38,643 nucleotides of DNA from Hyphomicrobiales bacterium (lineage in GTDB: Bacteria > Pseudomonadota > Alphaproteobacteria > Rhizobiales > OSC116). Below are positions 1 to 7,874 of the stretch, one piece after another. The DNA lies in the NCBI GenBank assembly GCA_016744975.1, contig JADGDI010000012.1, forward strand, positions 1,554 to 40,196, given 5' to 3'. The translations under genes were made by a program, and so were the position numbers. The notes below the pieces were generated by a model. The model was not told where the DNA came from and did not search any database. It saw nothing but the letters and a program-made list of their open reading frames with translations. Positions within the stretch are counted from its first letter, which is position 1, and the number at the start of each line of letters is the position of its first letter.

Positions 1-355
1 CAACATAAGTTTTGCTTAATAGGTCATAGCCAAAATGCGCGACACCGTCAAAAGTAAAGCCTGCGCCTTTACAGGTGGTGGCTTGCTCGACAAATCTGCC
101 GCCTAATATCATTTTATTATTACTCTTGCATAGTATTTTTTCACCAACGCCGCCTTGTACGGTTACCAAGCTGCCTTTGCCGCGCCATTTGCCTCTCATC
201 CGCTTGAATATTTTATGCTGGTCGGTAACTCGCGCAAAATTTAACATTTTTGTCACTTTATCTTTGGTAGATTTATCCGCTGCGATTGCGGGCATTGTGA
301 ATGCCGCGATGGTTAGCAAAGTTGCAGCAGATGATATAAGAATGTTGCGGCGCAT
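1..355 (-). CDS. Exported DUF1579-like protein, 3' part outside window
   Basis: This is an open frame of 118 codons with no stop before the left edge of the window, so the C-terminus is missing. The start is ATG at 355, one base after the TAA of the upstream transporter gene, so the two are probably translationally coupled. Residues 1-26 form a clear Sec signal peptide (Arg-Arg, a hydrophobic core, then an Ala-rich cleavage region near AIAA). After that come MRGKWRGKGS (53-62), ILGGRFVEQ (83-91) and a GYD motif (109-111). This order resembles the DUF1579 family, small secreted or periplasmic proteins with a lipocalin-like barrel and no settled function. Family placement is by motif recall only. 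Coupling to an RND-type exporter suggests a shared envelope job, which is inference. Confidence 0.6.
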   Translation of the reverse strand, partial: MRRNILISSAATLLTIAAFTMPAIAADKSTKDKVTKMLNFARVTDQHKIFKRMRGKWRGKGSLVTVQGGVGEKILCKSNNKMILGGRFVEQATTCKGAGFTFDGVAHFGYDLLSKTYV

Positions 356-356
356 A

Positions 357-2669
357 TTAGTCCTTTTGGTTTTTATTTGCCTTGGATGGTGAGGCGATTT
401 TTTTCTTATCTTTTAAATAAAATATTGACGGTAATATGGCAATATCGGCTAATAATGCAACATTTAGTATGAATATCACCACAATTCCAAATAAGCTCAT
501 TTGTGGTAGGTCAGAAAAAAACATCAAGCCCAAGCCTGCCGATAACATGAATGTTGTGGCAATTAATACTGGGCCAACTTGCCGTAAAGTTTGTTCAATG
601 GCTTGCTCTGTAGCCATCTGATGTTTGTTTTGCCGATATTGATATAAAAAATGGATGCTGTCATCTACCGCGATGCCAAATGCGATCGTCAAAGCTATAA
701 TTGTGGTGAATTGTAGACCTCCCACAATGAAATATATGAGTGCTCCGCCTGCGACAATGGGTAGTAAATTGGGTAATATACTAGCAAAAGCATAAAAACT
801 TGAGCTAAAAACCAGCCCCATCAGCACTATAATAATCGCCATCGCAATGAGTAAACCATTGTTTAACTCACCGATCATTGCATGGCTTTCCTCTGTGCTC
901 ATGACTGCCAAACCAGTAAGGTTCACTTTATACTGATCTTTATTACTGTTAACCTGTTTAATTTTGTCTCTAAACTGTTTTAAAAATGGCTTTAACTTTG
1001 CAGCGCCAATATTGGCGGTAAAGCCAGTGATTACCAATGATTTTTTATTCTTGCCAACGAAACGGGGTAGCAAACCATCATCTAATTTGCTGATGAGTTG
1101 ATCAATTGTTGGGGGGATATTGTCATCGCCTTTGAGCCATGTGGCGATTTGAGATATGCTGGAGTGGCTTGCAAAAACAGGTTCTTGGGCAATTAGCTGG
1201 TTGAGATTATTGATGGTTTTGAGCAGTGAGGGATCTGCAAAATCCAGCTTTTGATTGTTTCTTTGGCTGATAACCAGATAAATACTGTTGGTGCCACCTA
1301 AATACTCATCAATGATATTAATAGCATGACTTGCAGGGCTATTAATGGGTAGGTTTTCTGAATAACGATATTCGGGCTTGTTTTGAAAGTGAATAAAGGT
1401 CATTGCTGACAAGATAATTAGCCCAAAAATTACAATTTTATGCGCATGTTTTATGGCAATATAGCTGATAAACAGTGAAAATTGAGTCATTTTTTGATGC
1501 ACGATGCTGCTATTTTTCAAGCCTTTTTCAATTGATTTTACGGGCAGAATTTTACACAGGAATATGCATATGAGTGAACTGATGAATAATGATGAAAATA
1601 AGGCTAATAATGTACCAATGGCAGCAGCTTGCCCAAATTCAGATACGATTGGAGTGTCTGCAGAGGTTAGGGATAAAAATGCGATTGAAGTTGTCGCCGT
1701 GGTAAATATGCATGCAGGGCCGACATAACACAAGGCATATAAAACGGCTTGTTTGGGTTTTTCGCCAAGTTCAAGGCGGGTTCGCATGGCATCGACCATA
1801 TGCATTGAGTCAGCAAACGCAATGACCATCATAATGGTTGGCACCACATTGGACATGACGTTTAGGCTAAAACCAAGCCAACCCATTGTGCCAAGCGATA
1901 GAAAGATAGCAAGCAGTGCAGGGATTGCGGTGGCAAATACCAGCGCAAAATGCCTGAAAAAAGCATAACCTAAAATTAGCCCCAAAATGGCTCCGCCGAT
2001 GATGAAATAAATTTGATCGGTTAAAATAGCCGATACGATTTCGGCCGAAACGGCTAAAAACCCTGTAAAATATACCTTGTCTTTGGTTATCTCTTGCTTG
2101 GTTAATTCTTGGATAGACTGGTTGATTTTTTTGAGTGGCCAATTATGTTGGCTGGCAGGTTTTAGCCCAACAATAATGACTGATTTTGTACCATCTTTAG
2201 AAATGAGGCGGTGGTTGGCGATGGGGTGGTGGTATAATTTATCCAAAATATCTTGGCGTTTATATTTATCAAAATTACCATCGGCGATTAACTGCCCCCA
2301 ATTATTGGTTTTATTGGGTGCATCCCGTAGTGAGGCGATTGAAACCACGCTTTGCACATGATCCATAAATTCTAACTCTAGGTGCAAATTACTAATTTGA
2401 TTGCGGCTAGTATTGGATAATATATCCGCGCCTTCTATGACAATAATAATGTCGCGTTCCAAATTATGATATTCGTCGAGAAAATTTTCAAAATCGACTA
2501 CATATTTGCTTTTTGGGTTGAATATATTGCCAACTGCGCCTTGAATATTCAGCTGAAATATTCCAGAAGATAAAAAAATCACGATGATTATGGTGAAGGC
2601 GGCAAAGATTTTAGGAAAAGCAATGATGAGATTGCCAAACTTATCTAAGAATCGTGCGACAAGATTCAT
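357..2669 (-). CDS. MMPL/RND-superfamily membrane exporter
   Basis: A 770-residue inner-membrane protein with the duplicated RND layout. There is one N-terminal membrane helix (about 18-37), a large periplasmic loop (about 38-210) and a five- to six-helix bundle (about 215-375). The same pattern then repeats, with a helix near 410, a loop to about 610 and a bundle to about 755. The second bundle carries GIAVDD with Asp669 and Asp670, the position of the proton-relay acids in MMPL/RND proteins; the first has an AFADSMH motif at the equivalent place. The length is shorter than three-component drug pumps (about 1000) and typical of 'predicted RND exporters' that move lipids or hopanoids. The substrate is unknown. 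AGGG sits 7 bases before the ATG. The exported DUF1579-like gene follows after one base. It is divergent from cobQ, with 74 bases between. Confidence 0.85.
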   Translation of the reverse strand: MNLVARFLDKFGNLIIAFPKIFAAFTIIIVIFLSSGIFQLNIQGAVGNIFNPKSKYVVDFENFLDEYHNLERDIIIVIEGADILSNTSRNQISNLHLELEFMDHVQSVVSIASLRDAPNKTNNWGQLIADGNFDKYKRQDILDKLYHHPIANHRLISKDGTKSVIIVGLKPASQHNWPLKKINQSIQELTKQEITKDKVYFTGFLAVSAEIVSAILTDQIYFIIGGAILGLILGYAFFRHFALVFATAIPALLAIFLSLGTMGWLGFSLNVMSNVVPTIMMVIAFADSMHMVDAMRTRLELGEKPKQAVLYALCYVGPACIFTTATTSIAFLSLTSADTPIVSEFGQAAAIGTLLALFSSLFISSLICIFLCKILPVKSIEKGLKNSSIVHQKMTQFSLFISYIAIKHAHKIVIFGLIILSAMTFIHFQNKPEYRYSENLPINSPASHAINIIDEYLGGTNSIYLVISQRNNQKLDFADPSLLKTINNLNQLIAQEPVFASHSSISQIATWLKGDDNIPPTIDQLISKLDDGLLPRFVGKNKKSLVITGFTANIGAAKLKPFLKQFRDKIKQVNSNKDQYKVNLTGLAVMSTEESHAMIGELNNGLLIAMAIIIVLMGLVFSSSFYAFASILPNLLPIVAGGALIYFIVGGLQFTTIIALTIAFGIAVDDSIHFLYQYRQNKHQMATEQAIEQTLRQVGPVLIATTFMLSAGLGLMFFSDLPQMSLFGIVVIFILNVALLADIAILPSIFYLKDKKKIASPSKANKNQKD

Positions 2670-2743
2670 TTTACAGCCCTAATATTATCAGATACACAAT
2701 AATATCAGATACAGATTAAAAAATAACTTGGTGACCATATCAT

Positions 2744-4315
2744 ATGGATAATATTTGGCAATCCAACAATTTAAAAGCGCTTAAAAAGATTAAGTCCTTG
2801 CCGTATAACTCCAATATTATGTTTATGGGGACAGGTTCTGATGTCGGAAAGTCGTTGATTGTTGCAGGTTTTTGTCGCTTATTTGCTAAGCTTGATATTG
2901 CGGTTGCGCCATTTAAGCCGCAAAATATGTCTAACAATGCGGCAATTGCTACAATTTATGATTTGAAGGGTAAAAACCCGATAAATGAAATGGGTGAAAT
3001 TGGTCGCGCGCAGTGGTTGCAGGCCAAAGCCTGCAATATTAAACCTGTTACTCATATGAACCCAATTTTGCTAAAACCAGAGAATGAAATTGGCAGTCAG
3101 GTTATCATTAATGGGCAAAAATTTAAAAGCCTTAAAGCGCGTGATTATTACCAGTATAAACCAAAATTTTTGACGGTGATAAAACAATGTTTTGAGGCTT
3201 TAAATAACCAATATGAGCTGGTAATTGTTGAGGGGGCAGGTAGCCCTGCTGAGTCTAATTTACGCAAAAATGATATTGCCAATATGGGGTTTGCCGAGCA
3301 AGTTGATGTTGGGGTAATATTGATTGGTGACATTGACCGTGGGGGGGTGATTGCATCGATTATTGGAACTTATGAAATATTATCGAAAGCAGATAGAGCG
3401 CGCATTAAAGGTTTTATGATTAATAAATTTAGAGGTGATGCTAGTTTGTTTGATGAAGCGATTGAGCAGATTGAGCGGCATACTGGATGGAAATCGATTG
3501 GTATATTGCCTTATTTTAAGCAAGCGCATTTATTGCCTGCTGAGGATAGTATGGCATTGAGTGAGCTTAGCAATGACCCACAAAAAACCGATAACTTGGT
3601 TGCAAAAAAACTGCAAATCATTGTGCCAAAACTGCCACATATTGCAAATTTTGATGATTTAGACCCCTTGTTACAGCATGAAAATGTAACCCTTAGAATG
3701 ATTTCACAAGGCCAGCCTTTGCCAAATGATGCAGATTTAATCATTTTACCTGGGAGTAAATCGACAATTGCTGATTTGCAGTTTTTATATGAGCAAGGAT
3801 GGGATGTTGATATTAAATCACATATTCGCCAAGGTGGCTCTGTATTGGGTATTTGCGGTGGATTCCAAATGCTTGGTCATAAGATCGAAGATTTGGAGCT
3901 GCTTGAAGGGTGCTTGTCTGAAATTAAAGGGCTTGGTTTATTGGATGTTGAAACAAAAATTGCAGGTGAAAAATCTACTAAATTGGTTGAGGTGGAAGAT
4001 TTGCAAGGAAATCACGTGGCGGCTTATGAAATACATTTAGGCCAAACTATTGGCGAGGGTTTAAAACGACCAATGTTTAGAACTGACCAGCGTGAAATTG
4101 GTGCATGTTCAACTGATGGGCGGGTAATGGGCAGCTATTTGCATGGTATTTTTGCTAATAATGATTTTCGGGAAGCATTTTTAGCAAAGTTTAATATTAA
4201 AAAATCAAGCTTAAATTATGACCAGAATATTGAATCTGTTTTGGATGGTTTGGCTGAGCATATCGCGGAGCATCTTGACCTTAAAGCAGTGATGAAAATA
4301 TTAGAAGTGCCATGA
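2744..4315 (+). CDS. cobQ: Cobyric acid synthase (glutamine-dependent)
   Basis: It amidates four peripheral carboxylates of adenosylcobyrinate a,c-diamide, using ATP and glutamine in the cytoplasm. The 523 residues show the two expected domains. The first is an N-terminal dethiobiotin-synthetase-like P-loop domain (GTGSDVGKS at 29-37, then KPQNMSNNA). The second is a C-terminal class-I glutamine amidotransferase-like domain with nucleophile Cys371 in GICGGFQML and His467 in GSYLHGIF. Family members usually begin just before the P-loop, so this protein has about 25 extra residues. An internal ATG at 2819 would remove them but has no visible ribosome site, whereas GGTGA lies 9 bases before 2744, so I keep the longer form. 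It stands alone on the plus strand. Its last 35 bases overlap the end of convergent cobS. Confidence 0.95.
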   Translation: MDNIWQSNNLKALKKIKSLPYNSNIMFMGTGSDVGKSLIVAGFCRLFAKLDIAVAPFKPQNMSNNAAIATIYDLKGKNPINEMGEIGRAQWLQAKACNIKPVTHMNPILLKPENEIGSQVIINGQKFKSLKARDYYQYKPKFLTVIKQCFEALNNQYELVIVEGAGSPAESNLRKNDIANMGFAEQVDVGVILIGDIDRGGVIASIIGTYEILSKADRARIKGFMINKFRGDASLFDEAIEQIERHTGWKSIGILPYFKQAHLLPAEDSMALSELSNDPQKTDNLVAKKLQIIVPKLPHIANFDDLDPLLQHENVTLRMISQGQPLPNDADLIILPGSKSTIADLQFLYEQGWDVDIKSHIRQGGSVLGICGGFQMLGHKIEDLELLEGCLSEIKGLGLLDVETKIAGEKSTKLVEVEDLQGNHVAAYEIHLGQTIGEGLKRPMFRTDQREIGACSTDGRVMGSYLHGIFANNDFREAFLAKFNIKKSSLNYDQNIESVLDGLAEHIAEHLDLKAVMKILEVP

Positions 4316-5033
4316 TTTGCACCAATTGCTCAACCGCACCTAAAACATCACCCGTAAAGCCGCCAATTTTTTTTATGCAATATTTTGCCACTAAATATGT
4401 GATTAATGCGGCGCATATCATTGGAAAGATAATCTGCTGGCCGACCGCGACTAAGCCAATAATCACGATGCTAGATTGACCGACAACCCATTGAATTGGC
4501 TTGATGTTTGTAAGGCTGGTTGCAAGACCATCTTTGCGCGCAGGTTGGCTATATAGTGGCAGTAAAACCATAGCGCCACGGCTGATCATTAAACTAAGGA
4601 TGAGCGGGTAAAATAAATTGTCAACTTGCCAAAGTGTATATATTGCGGTGATTTTTAGAAAAGTAGCAAAGGCTAATGCAAGGCTTCCATAAGTGCCAAC
4701 TTGGCTATCTCGCATGATTTTTAACCGCTGTTCTGGGGTGTTTGCGCCCAATGCATCAGCGCAATCTGCTAAACCATCCTCATGCAATGCGCCAGTTATT
4801 AGGCATAATATGATGACCAAAAGCACTGCGCCAATCAATGACGGTATATTGGCAAATTGCAGCAAAAGCCCACATATACTTAAAACCAAACCTAACAATA
4901 GGCCAACCAATGGAAATGCCCATAGGCTTTGTTTTAGGTCATAATCTTGATCATCCAGCTTAAGCCATGAGAAGCGGGTTAGTGTGATCAAAGCGGTTTT
5001 TAGCTGATTAACATATGGATTAAGTTTTACCAT
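4281..5033 (-). CDS. cobS: Adenosylcobinamide-GDP ribazoletransferase (cobalamin synthase)
   Basis: It joins adenosylcobinamide-GDP to alpha-ribazole (phosphate), the last assembly step, at the inner membrane. The 250-residue product is hydrophobic, with about six membrane helices. It has the family motifs GALHEDGLADCADALG and MRDSQVGTYGS, whose acidic and His residues bind metal. The frame is open up to 5117, but the upstream 28 codons lie inside cobT. The ATG at 5033, four bases after the cobT stop, gives a normal N-terminus (MVKLNPYVNQLKTALITLTRF). It forms an operon with cobT, upstream on the same strand. The 3' end overlaps cobQ by 35 bases on the opposite strand. The symbol follows Salmonella; the Pseudomonas denitrificans name is cobV. 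This is not the CobS chelatase subunit. Confidence 0.95.
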   Translation of the reverse strand: MVKLNPYVNQLKTALITLTRFSWLKLDDQDYDLKQSLWAFPLVGLLLGLVLSICGLLLQFANIPSLIGAVLLVIILCLITGALHEDGLADCADALGANTPEQRLKIMRDSQVGTYGSLALAFATFLKITAIYTLWQVDNLFYPLILSLMISRGAMVLLPLYSQPARKDGLATSLTNIKPIQWVVGQSSIVIIGLVAVGQQIIFPMICAALITYLVAKYCIKKIGGFTGDVLGAVEQLVQIMALLIFSSLL

Positions 5034-5037
5034 TTTT

Positions 5038-6048
5038 CTATTCTTTATTGCTAATATTGGCTTGTGCAAAGGTTGCCATGTCATTATGGGTGGCAAGGGC
5101 TGCGCGAACCAAGCCAATTGCTAAAGCTGCGCCACTGCCTTCACCCAAGCGCATGTTTATTTGCACCAATGGTTGCTTGTTAAGCAATTTTAGCAGTTTA
5201 ATATGGCCAAACTCTTGTGATAAATGCCCAGCAATGGCAATCGATAAGGCGTCAGAATTAAGTTGAAATAATGGCGCGATGGCAGCGCAGCAGATAAAGC
5301 CGTCTAATATCACTGGGATGTGTTTGCGCCGTGCGGCTAAAGTTGCACCAAAAATGGCGGCTAATTCTCGTCCACCTAAACGGCGTAAAATCTCTAATGG
5401 CTGGTCTAAATAGTCTTGATGATAAGTTACTGCTTTATCGATAACTTGCGCCTTTTGCTCAATGCGCTTTGCATCAAGGCCTGTGCCTGCACCTGTCCAC
5501 TCTATGGCATTGCCGCCAAATGAGGCGAGTGCAATTGCCGATGCTGCGCTGGTATTGCCGATGCCCATTTCGCCCAATGTGATCAAATCTGCATCATCGC
5601 TTACCGCATTTGCGCCAATGTTTATAGCTTGCAAAAACTCGGTTTCGTTCATTGCTGCTGCTTGGGTAAAATCTTCTGTCGGCTTGTCTAATTCGATATC
5701 AAACACTTTAAGGTTGCTGCCATTAAGTGTGCATATTTGGTTGATTGCCGCGCCGCCACCTGTAAAATTTGCGACCATTTGTTGGGTAACTTCTGGCGGG
5801 AATAATGAGACGCCATGTTTGGTAACACCATGATTGCCTGCAAAAATTAGTGTATCGACCCGGTTTAATTTGGGTTTTACTTGTTTTTGCCAGCCTGCAA
5901 GCCATATTGCAACTTCTTCCAACTTTCCTAAACTGCCTTGTGGTTTGGTTAGTTGGTTCTGATGTTCGGTAGCCAGTAGGGTGGTTTTGGCGCAAGGGGT
6001 GATTGGTTTGGTTGCTGCGGCTAATATATCGTCTATGGAGTTGAACAT
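5038..6048 (-). CDS. cobT: Nicotinate-nucleotide:dimethylbenzimidazole phosphoribosyltransferase
   Basis: It activates the lower ligand by transferring phosphoribose from nicotinate mononucleotide to dimethylbenzimidazole, giving alpha-ribazole phosphate. The 336-residue length is normal. Recognisable segments are LTKPQGSLGKLE near residue 35, FAGNHGVTKHGVS, GEMGIGNTSAASAI, and MRLGEGSGAALA near the end. Glu303 in the last motif matches the catalytic glutamate of Salmonella CobT. AAGGGAAATAA directly precedes the ATG and is a good ribosome site. It is transcribed with cobS and is divergent from cobP across 144 bases. No dimethylbenzimidazole synthase (BluB) gene is in the window, so the source of the base is not shown. 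It is called cobU in Pseudomonas denitrificans and should not be confused with the CobT chelatase subunit. Confidence 0.96.
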   Translation of the reverse strand: MFNSIDDILAAATKPITPCAKTTLLATEHQNQLTKPQGSLGKLEEVAIWLAGWQKQVKPKLNRVDTLIFAGNHGVTKHGVSLFPPEVTQQMVANFTGGGAAINQICTLNGSNLKVFDIELDKPTEDFTQAAAMNETEFLQAINIGANAVSDDADLITLGEMGIGNTSAASAIALASFGGNAIEWTGAGTGLDAKRIEQKAQVIDKAVTYHQDYLDQPLEILRRLGGRELAAIFGATLAARRKHIPVILDGFICCAAIAPLFQLNSDALSIAIAGHLSQEFGHIKLLKLLNKQPLVQINMRLGEGSGAALAIGLVRAALATHNDMATFAQANISNKE

Positions 6049-6192
6049 TTATTTCCCTTTATATGCTTATATTTAACGCTTGATATGATTGTGATTTTGC
6101 AAGATTAAATGTTGACTCAACATGCCATAGGTTTAGCTTAAGATAAACTTGTATTTTAGGGTAATGCTTGGTGCATTTTGGGTTGGTTTATA

Positions 6193-6738
6193 ATGAAATA
6201 TCTTATATTGGGCGGCGCTCGATCTGGCAAAAGTTTGTTTGCTGAAAATCTATGTTTAAAAAGGCATGAAAAGCTTGGTAATGATTCTGTGCATAACAAG
6301 CTGATTTATTTAGCGACATGCCCAAAGGCGGTAAACTCCGAACCTGATGATGAAATTGCAGCGCGAATCAAGTTACACCAAGCTCGGCGTGGGCAAGTAT
6401 GGCAGACGATAGAAGTGCCTTTAAAACTTGCTGAGCAAATTAAGCAAATAGAAGTTAACTCGGTGGTTTTGATTGATTGTTTGACTTTGTGGATTAGCAA
6501 TTTAATGTTTGCAAAGTTAGATATAAGTACCGAATTTGACCAGCTTTTAAATGCGATTACAGCCAGTGAAGCAAGTATTTTCATGGTGTCTAATGAAGTT
6601 GGGATGGGGCTTGTGCCAGAGACGGCAATTGGCCGAGAATTTCGGGATTTGCAAGGTAAGCTCAACCAAGAAATGGCACAAAGGGTGGATAAAGTGGCTT
6701 TGATTGTCGCGGGTTTGCCAATTTGGGTTAAACAATAA
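6193..6738 (+). CDS. cobP: Adenosylcobinamide kinase / phosphate guanylyltransferase
   Basis: A bifunctional enzyme that phosphorylates adenosylcobinamide and then transfers GMP to make adenosylcobinamide-GDP. The 181 residues begin almost at once with the P-loop GGARSGKS (7-14). His62, in the stretch KLHQARRGQVWQTIE, fits the position of the guanylylated His of Salmonella CobU. A conserved VPETAIGREFRDLQGKLNQ segment follows near the C-terminus. A TTG start at 6178 would add five residues, but the ATG at 6193 places the P-loop where it normally lies. The gene heads cobP-cobW-cobN-cobO, with cobW 25 bases downstream. The equivalent Salmonella gene is cobU. Confidence 0.94.
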   Translation: MKYLILGGARSGKSLFAENLCLKRHEKLGNDSVHNKLIYLATCPKAVNSEPDDEIAARIKLHQARRGQVWQTIEVPLKLAEQIKQIEVNSVVLIDCLTLWISNLMFAKLDISTEFDQLLNAITASEASIFMVSNEVGMGLVPETAIGREFRDLQGKLNQEMAQRVDKVALIVAGLPIWVKQ

Positions 6739-6763
6739 GCTATATATTAAATAAGGTGCAAAA

Positions 6764-7852
6764 ATGCAGATAAAACAAATGAAAAAAATACCCGCAACTG
6801 TAATTACGGGGTTTTTAGGGTCGGGTAAAACCACATTGATTCGGCATTTATTGGAAAATATGGCCAATCAAAAAATTGCGTTGATCATTAATGAGTTTGG
6901 TGATTTGGGTATTGATGGTGATTTGCTTGGCTCATGTGACAACCCTAATTGTTCAGAAGATGACATTATAGAGCTGACCAATGGGTGTATTTGTTGCACG
7001 GTTGCCGATGACTTCATCCCTGCCATTGAGAAGATTTTAGCCCGTGATGAACGGGTTGACCATATCATCATTGAAACCTCTGGTTTGGCGTTGCCCCAGC
7101 CTTTGGTGCAGGCGTTTAATTGGCCTGAAATTAAAGCGCAAGTGACGATAAACGGGGTGATTACGGTGGCAGATGCTGAGGCATTGGCCAATGGGCGTTT
7201 TGCCCATGATGAAGTGCAGGTGCAAAACCAACGTGAGGCCGATGACAGCCTTGACCATATCTCATCTTTACATGAATTATTTGAAGACCAACTGATTTGT
7301 GCAGATATGATTTTGCTAAACAAAGCTGAGTTGATAAATGCTGATAAACTGCAGGCATTAACCGCAGAAATTAGCCAAGAAGCGCGTGTATCGGTGCCTG
7401 TGGTTGCAATTTCGCGGGGCATTATTGACCCAAAAATTATTTTGGGCCTGGATATGAGTGCTGAGGATGACATTGCCAACCGAAAAAGTCACCATGAGCT
7501 TGAGCATGAAGCGCAGCATGAAAGTGGTGAGCCGCATCATCATGACCATGATCATGATGATTTCAAATCGATCTCGATTAATTTGCCTGAAATTACAGAT
7601 ATTGAGCAGTTTCAGGCGGCTTTAGCGGGGGTGATACAGGCGCATAAAATACTGCGTTTAAAGGGATTTATTGCGGTTAATGACAAAGATATGCGCTATA
7701 TTGTTCAAGCTGTTGGGCCGCGTATTGAGGGTTATTTTGACCGTATGTGGCAATTTAATGAGGTCAAGCAAACTAGACTTGTGGTGATTTCGGGCGCGGG
7801 GTTTGATGAAACGCTCCTGAAAGCTGAATTGCAACAATTGGCTGCTCAATAA
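6764..7852 (+). CDS. cobW: CobW-family metallochaperone GTPase
   Basis: A G3E P-loop GTPase of 362 residues, thought to deliver cobalt to the CobN-type chelatase. Visible elements are the Walker A sequence GFLGSGKTTL (16-25), the metal-binding CXCC motif NGCICC (Cys75, Cys77, Cys78) and a His/Asp-rich stretch from His243 to about 267 with many His-Asp and His-His steps. The CobW C-terminal domain (about 270-360) follows. AAGG lies 7 bases before the first ATG, so I take 6764; Met6 at 6779 is the alternative. It is immediately upstream of cobN, the arrangement that gave the family its name. Delivery of cobalt rather than zinc is inferred from this context. Gaps are 25 bases from cobP and 22 bases to cobN. 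Confidence 0.93.
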   Translation: MQIKQMKKIPATVITGFLGSGKTTLIRHLLENMANQKIALIINEFGDLGIDGDLLGSCDNPNCSEDDIIELTNGCICCTVADDFIPAIEKILARDERVDHIIIETSGLALPQPLVQAFNWPEIKAQVTINGVITVADAEALANGRFAHDEVQVQNQREADDSLDHISSLHELFEDQLICADMILLNKAELINADKLQALTAEISQEARVSVPVVAISRGIIDPKIILGLDMSAEDDIANRKSHHELEHEAQHESGEPHHHDHDHDDFKSISINLPEITDIEQFQAALAGVIQAHKILRLKGFIAVNDKDMRYIVQAVGPRIEGYFDRMWQFNEVKQTRLVVISGAGFDETLLKAELQQLAAQ

Positions 7853-7874
7853 ACAACTGGCACTGGTAATATTC

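Noticed and set aside
5034-5117. Longer N-terminus for CobS reaching into cobT
   Set aside because: The 28 extra codons lie inside cobT and give no family match; the ATG at 5033 fits.
6868-7479. 203-codon open frame on the minus strand inside cobW
   Set aside because: It is antisense to a well-supported CobW, has no family motifs and is Ser-rich as expected for a shadow frame.
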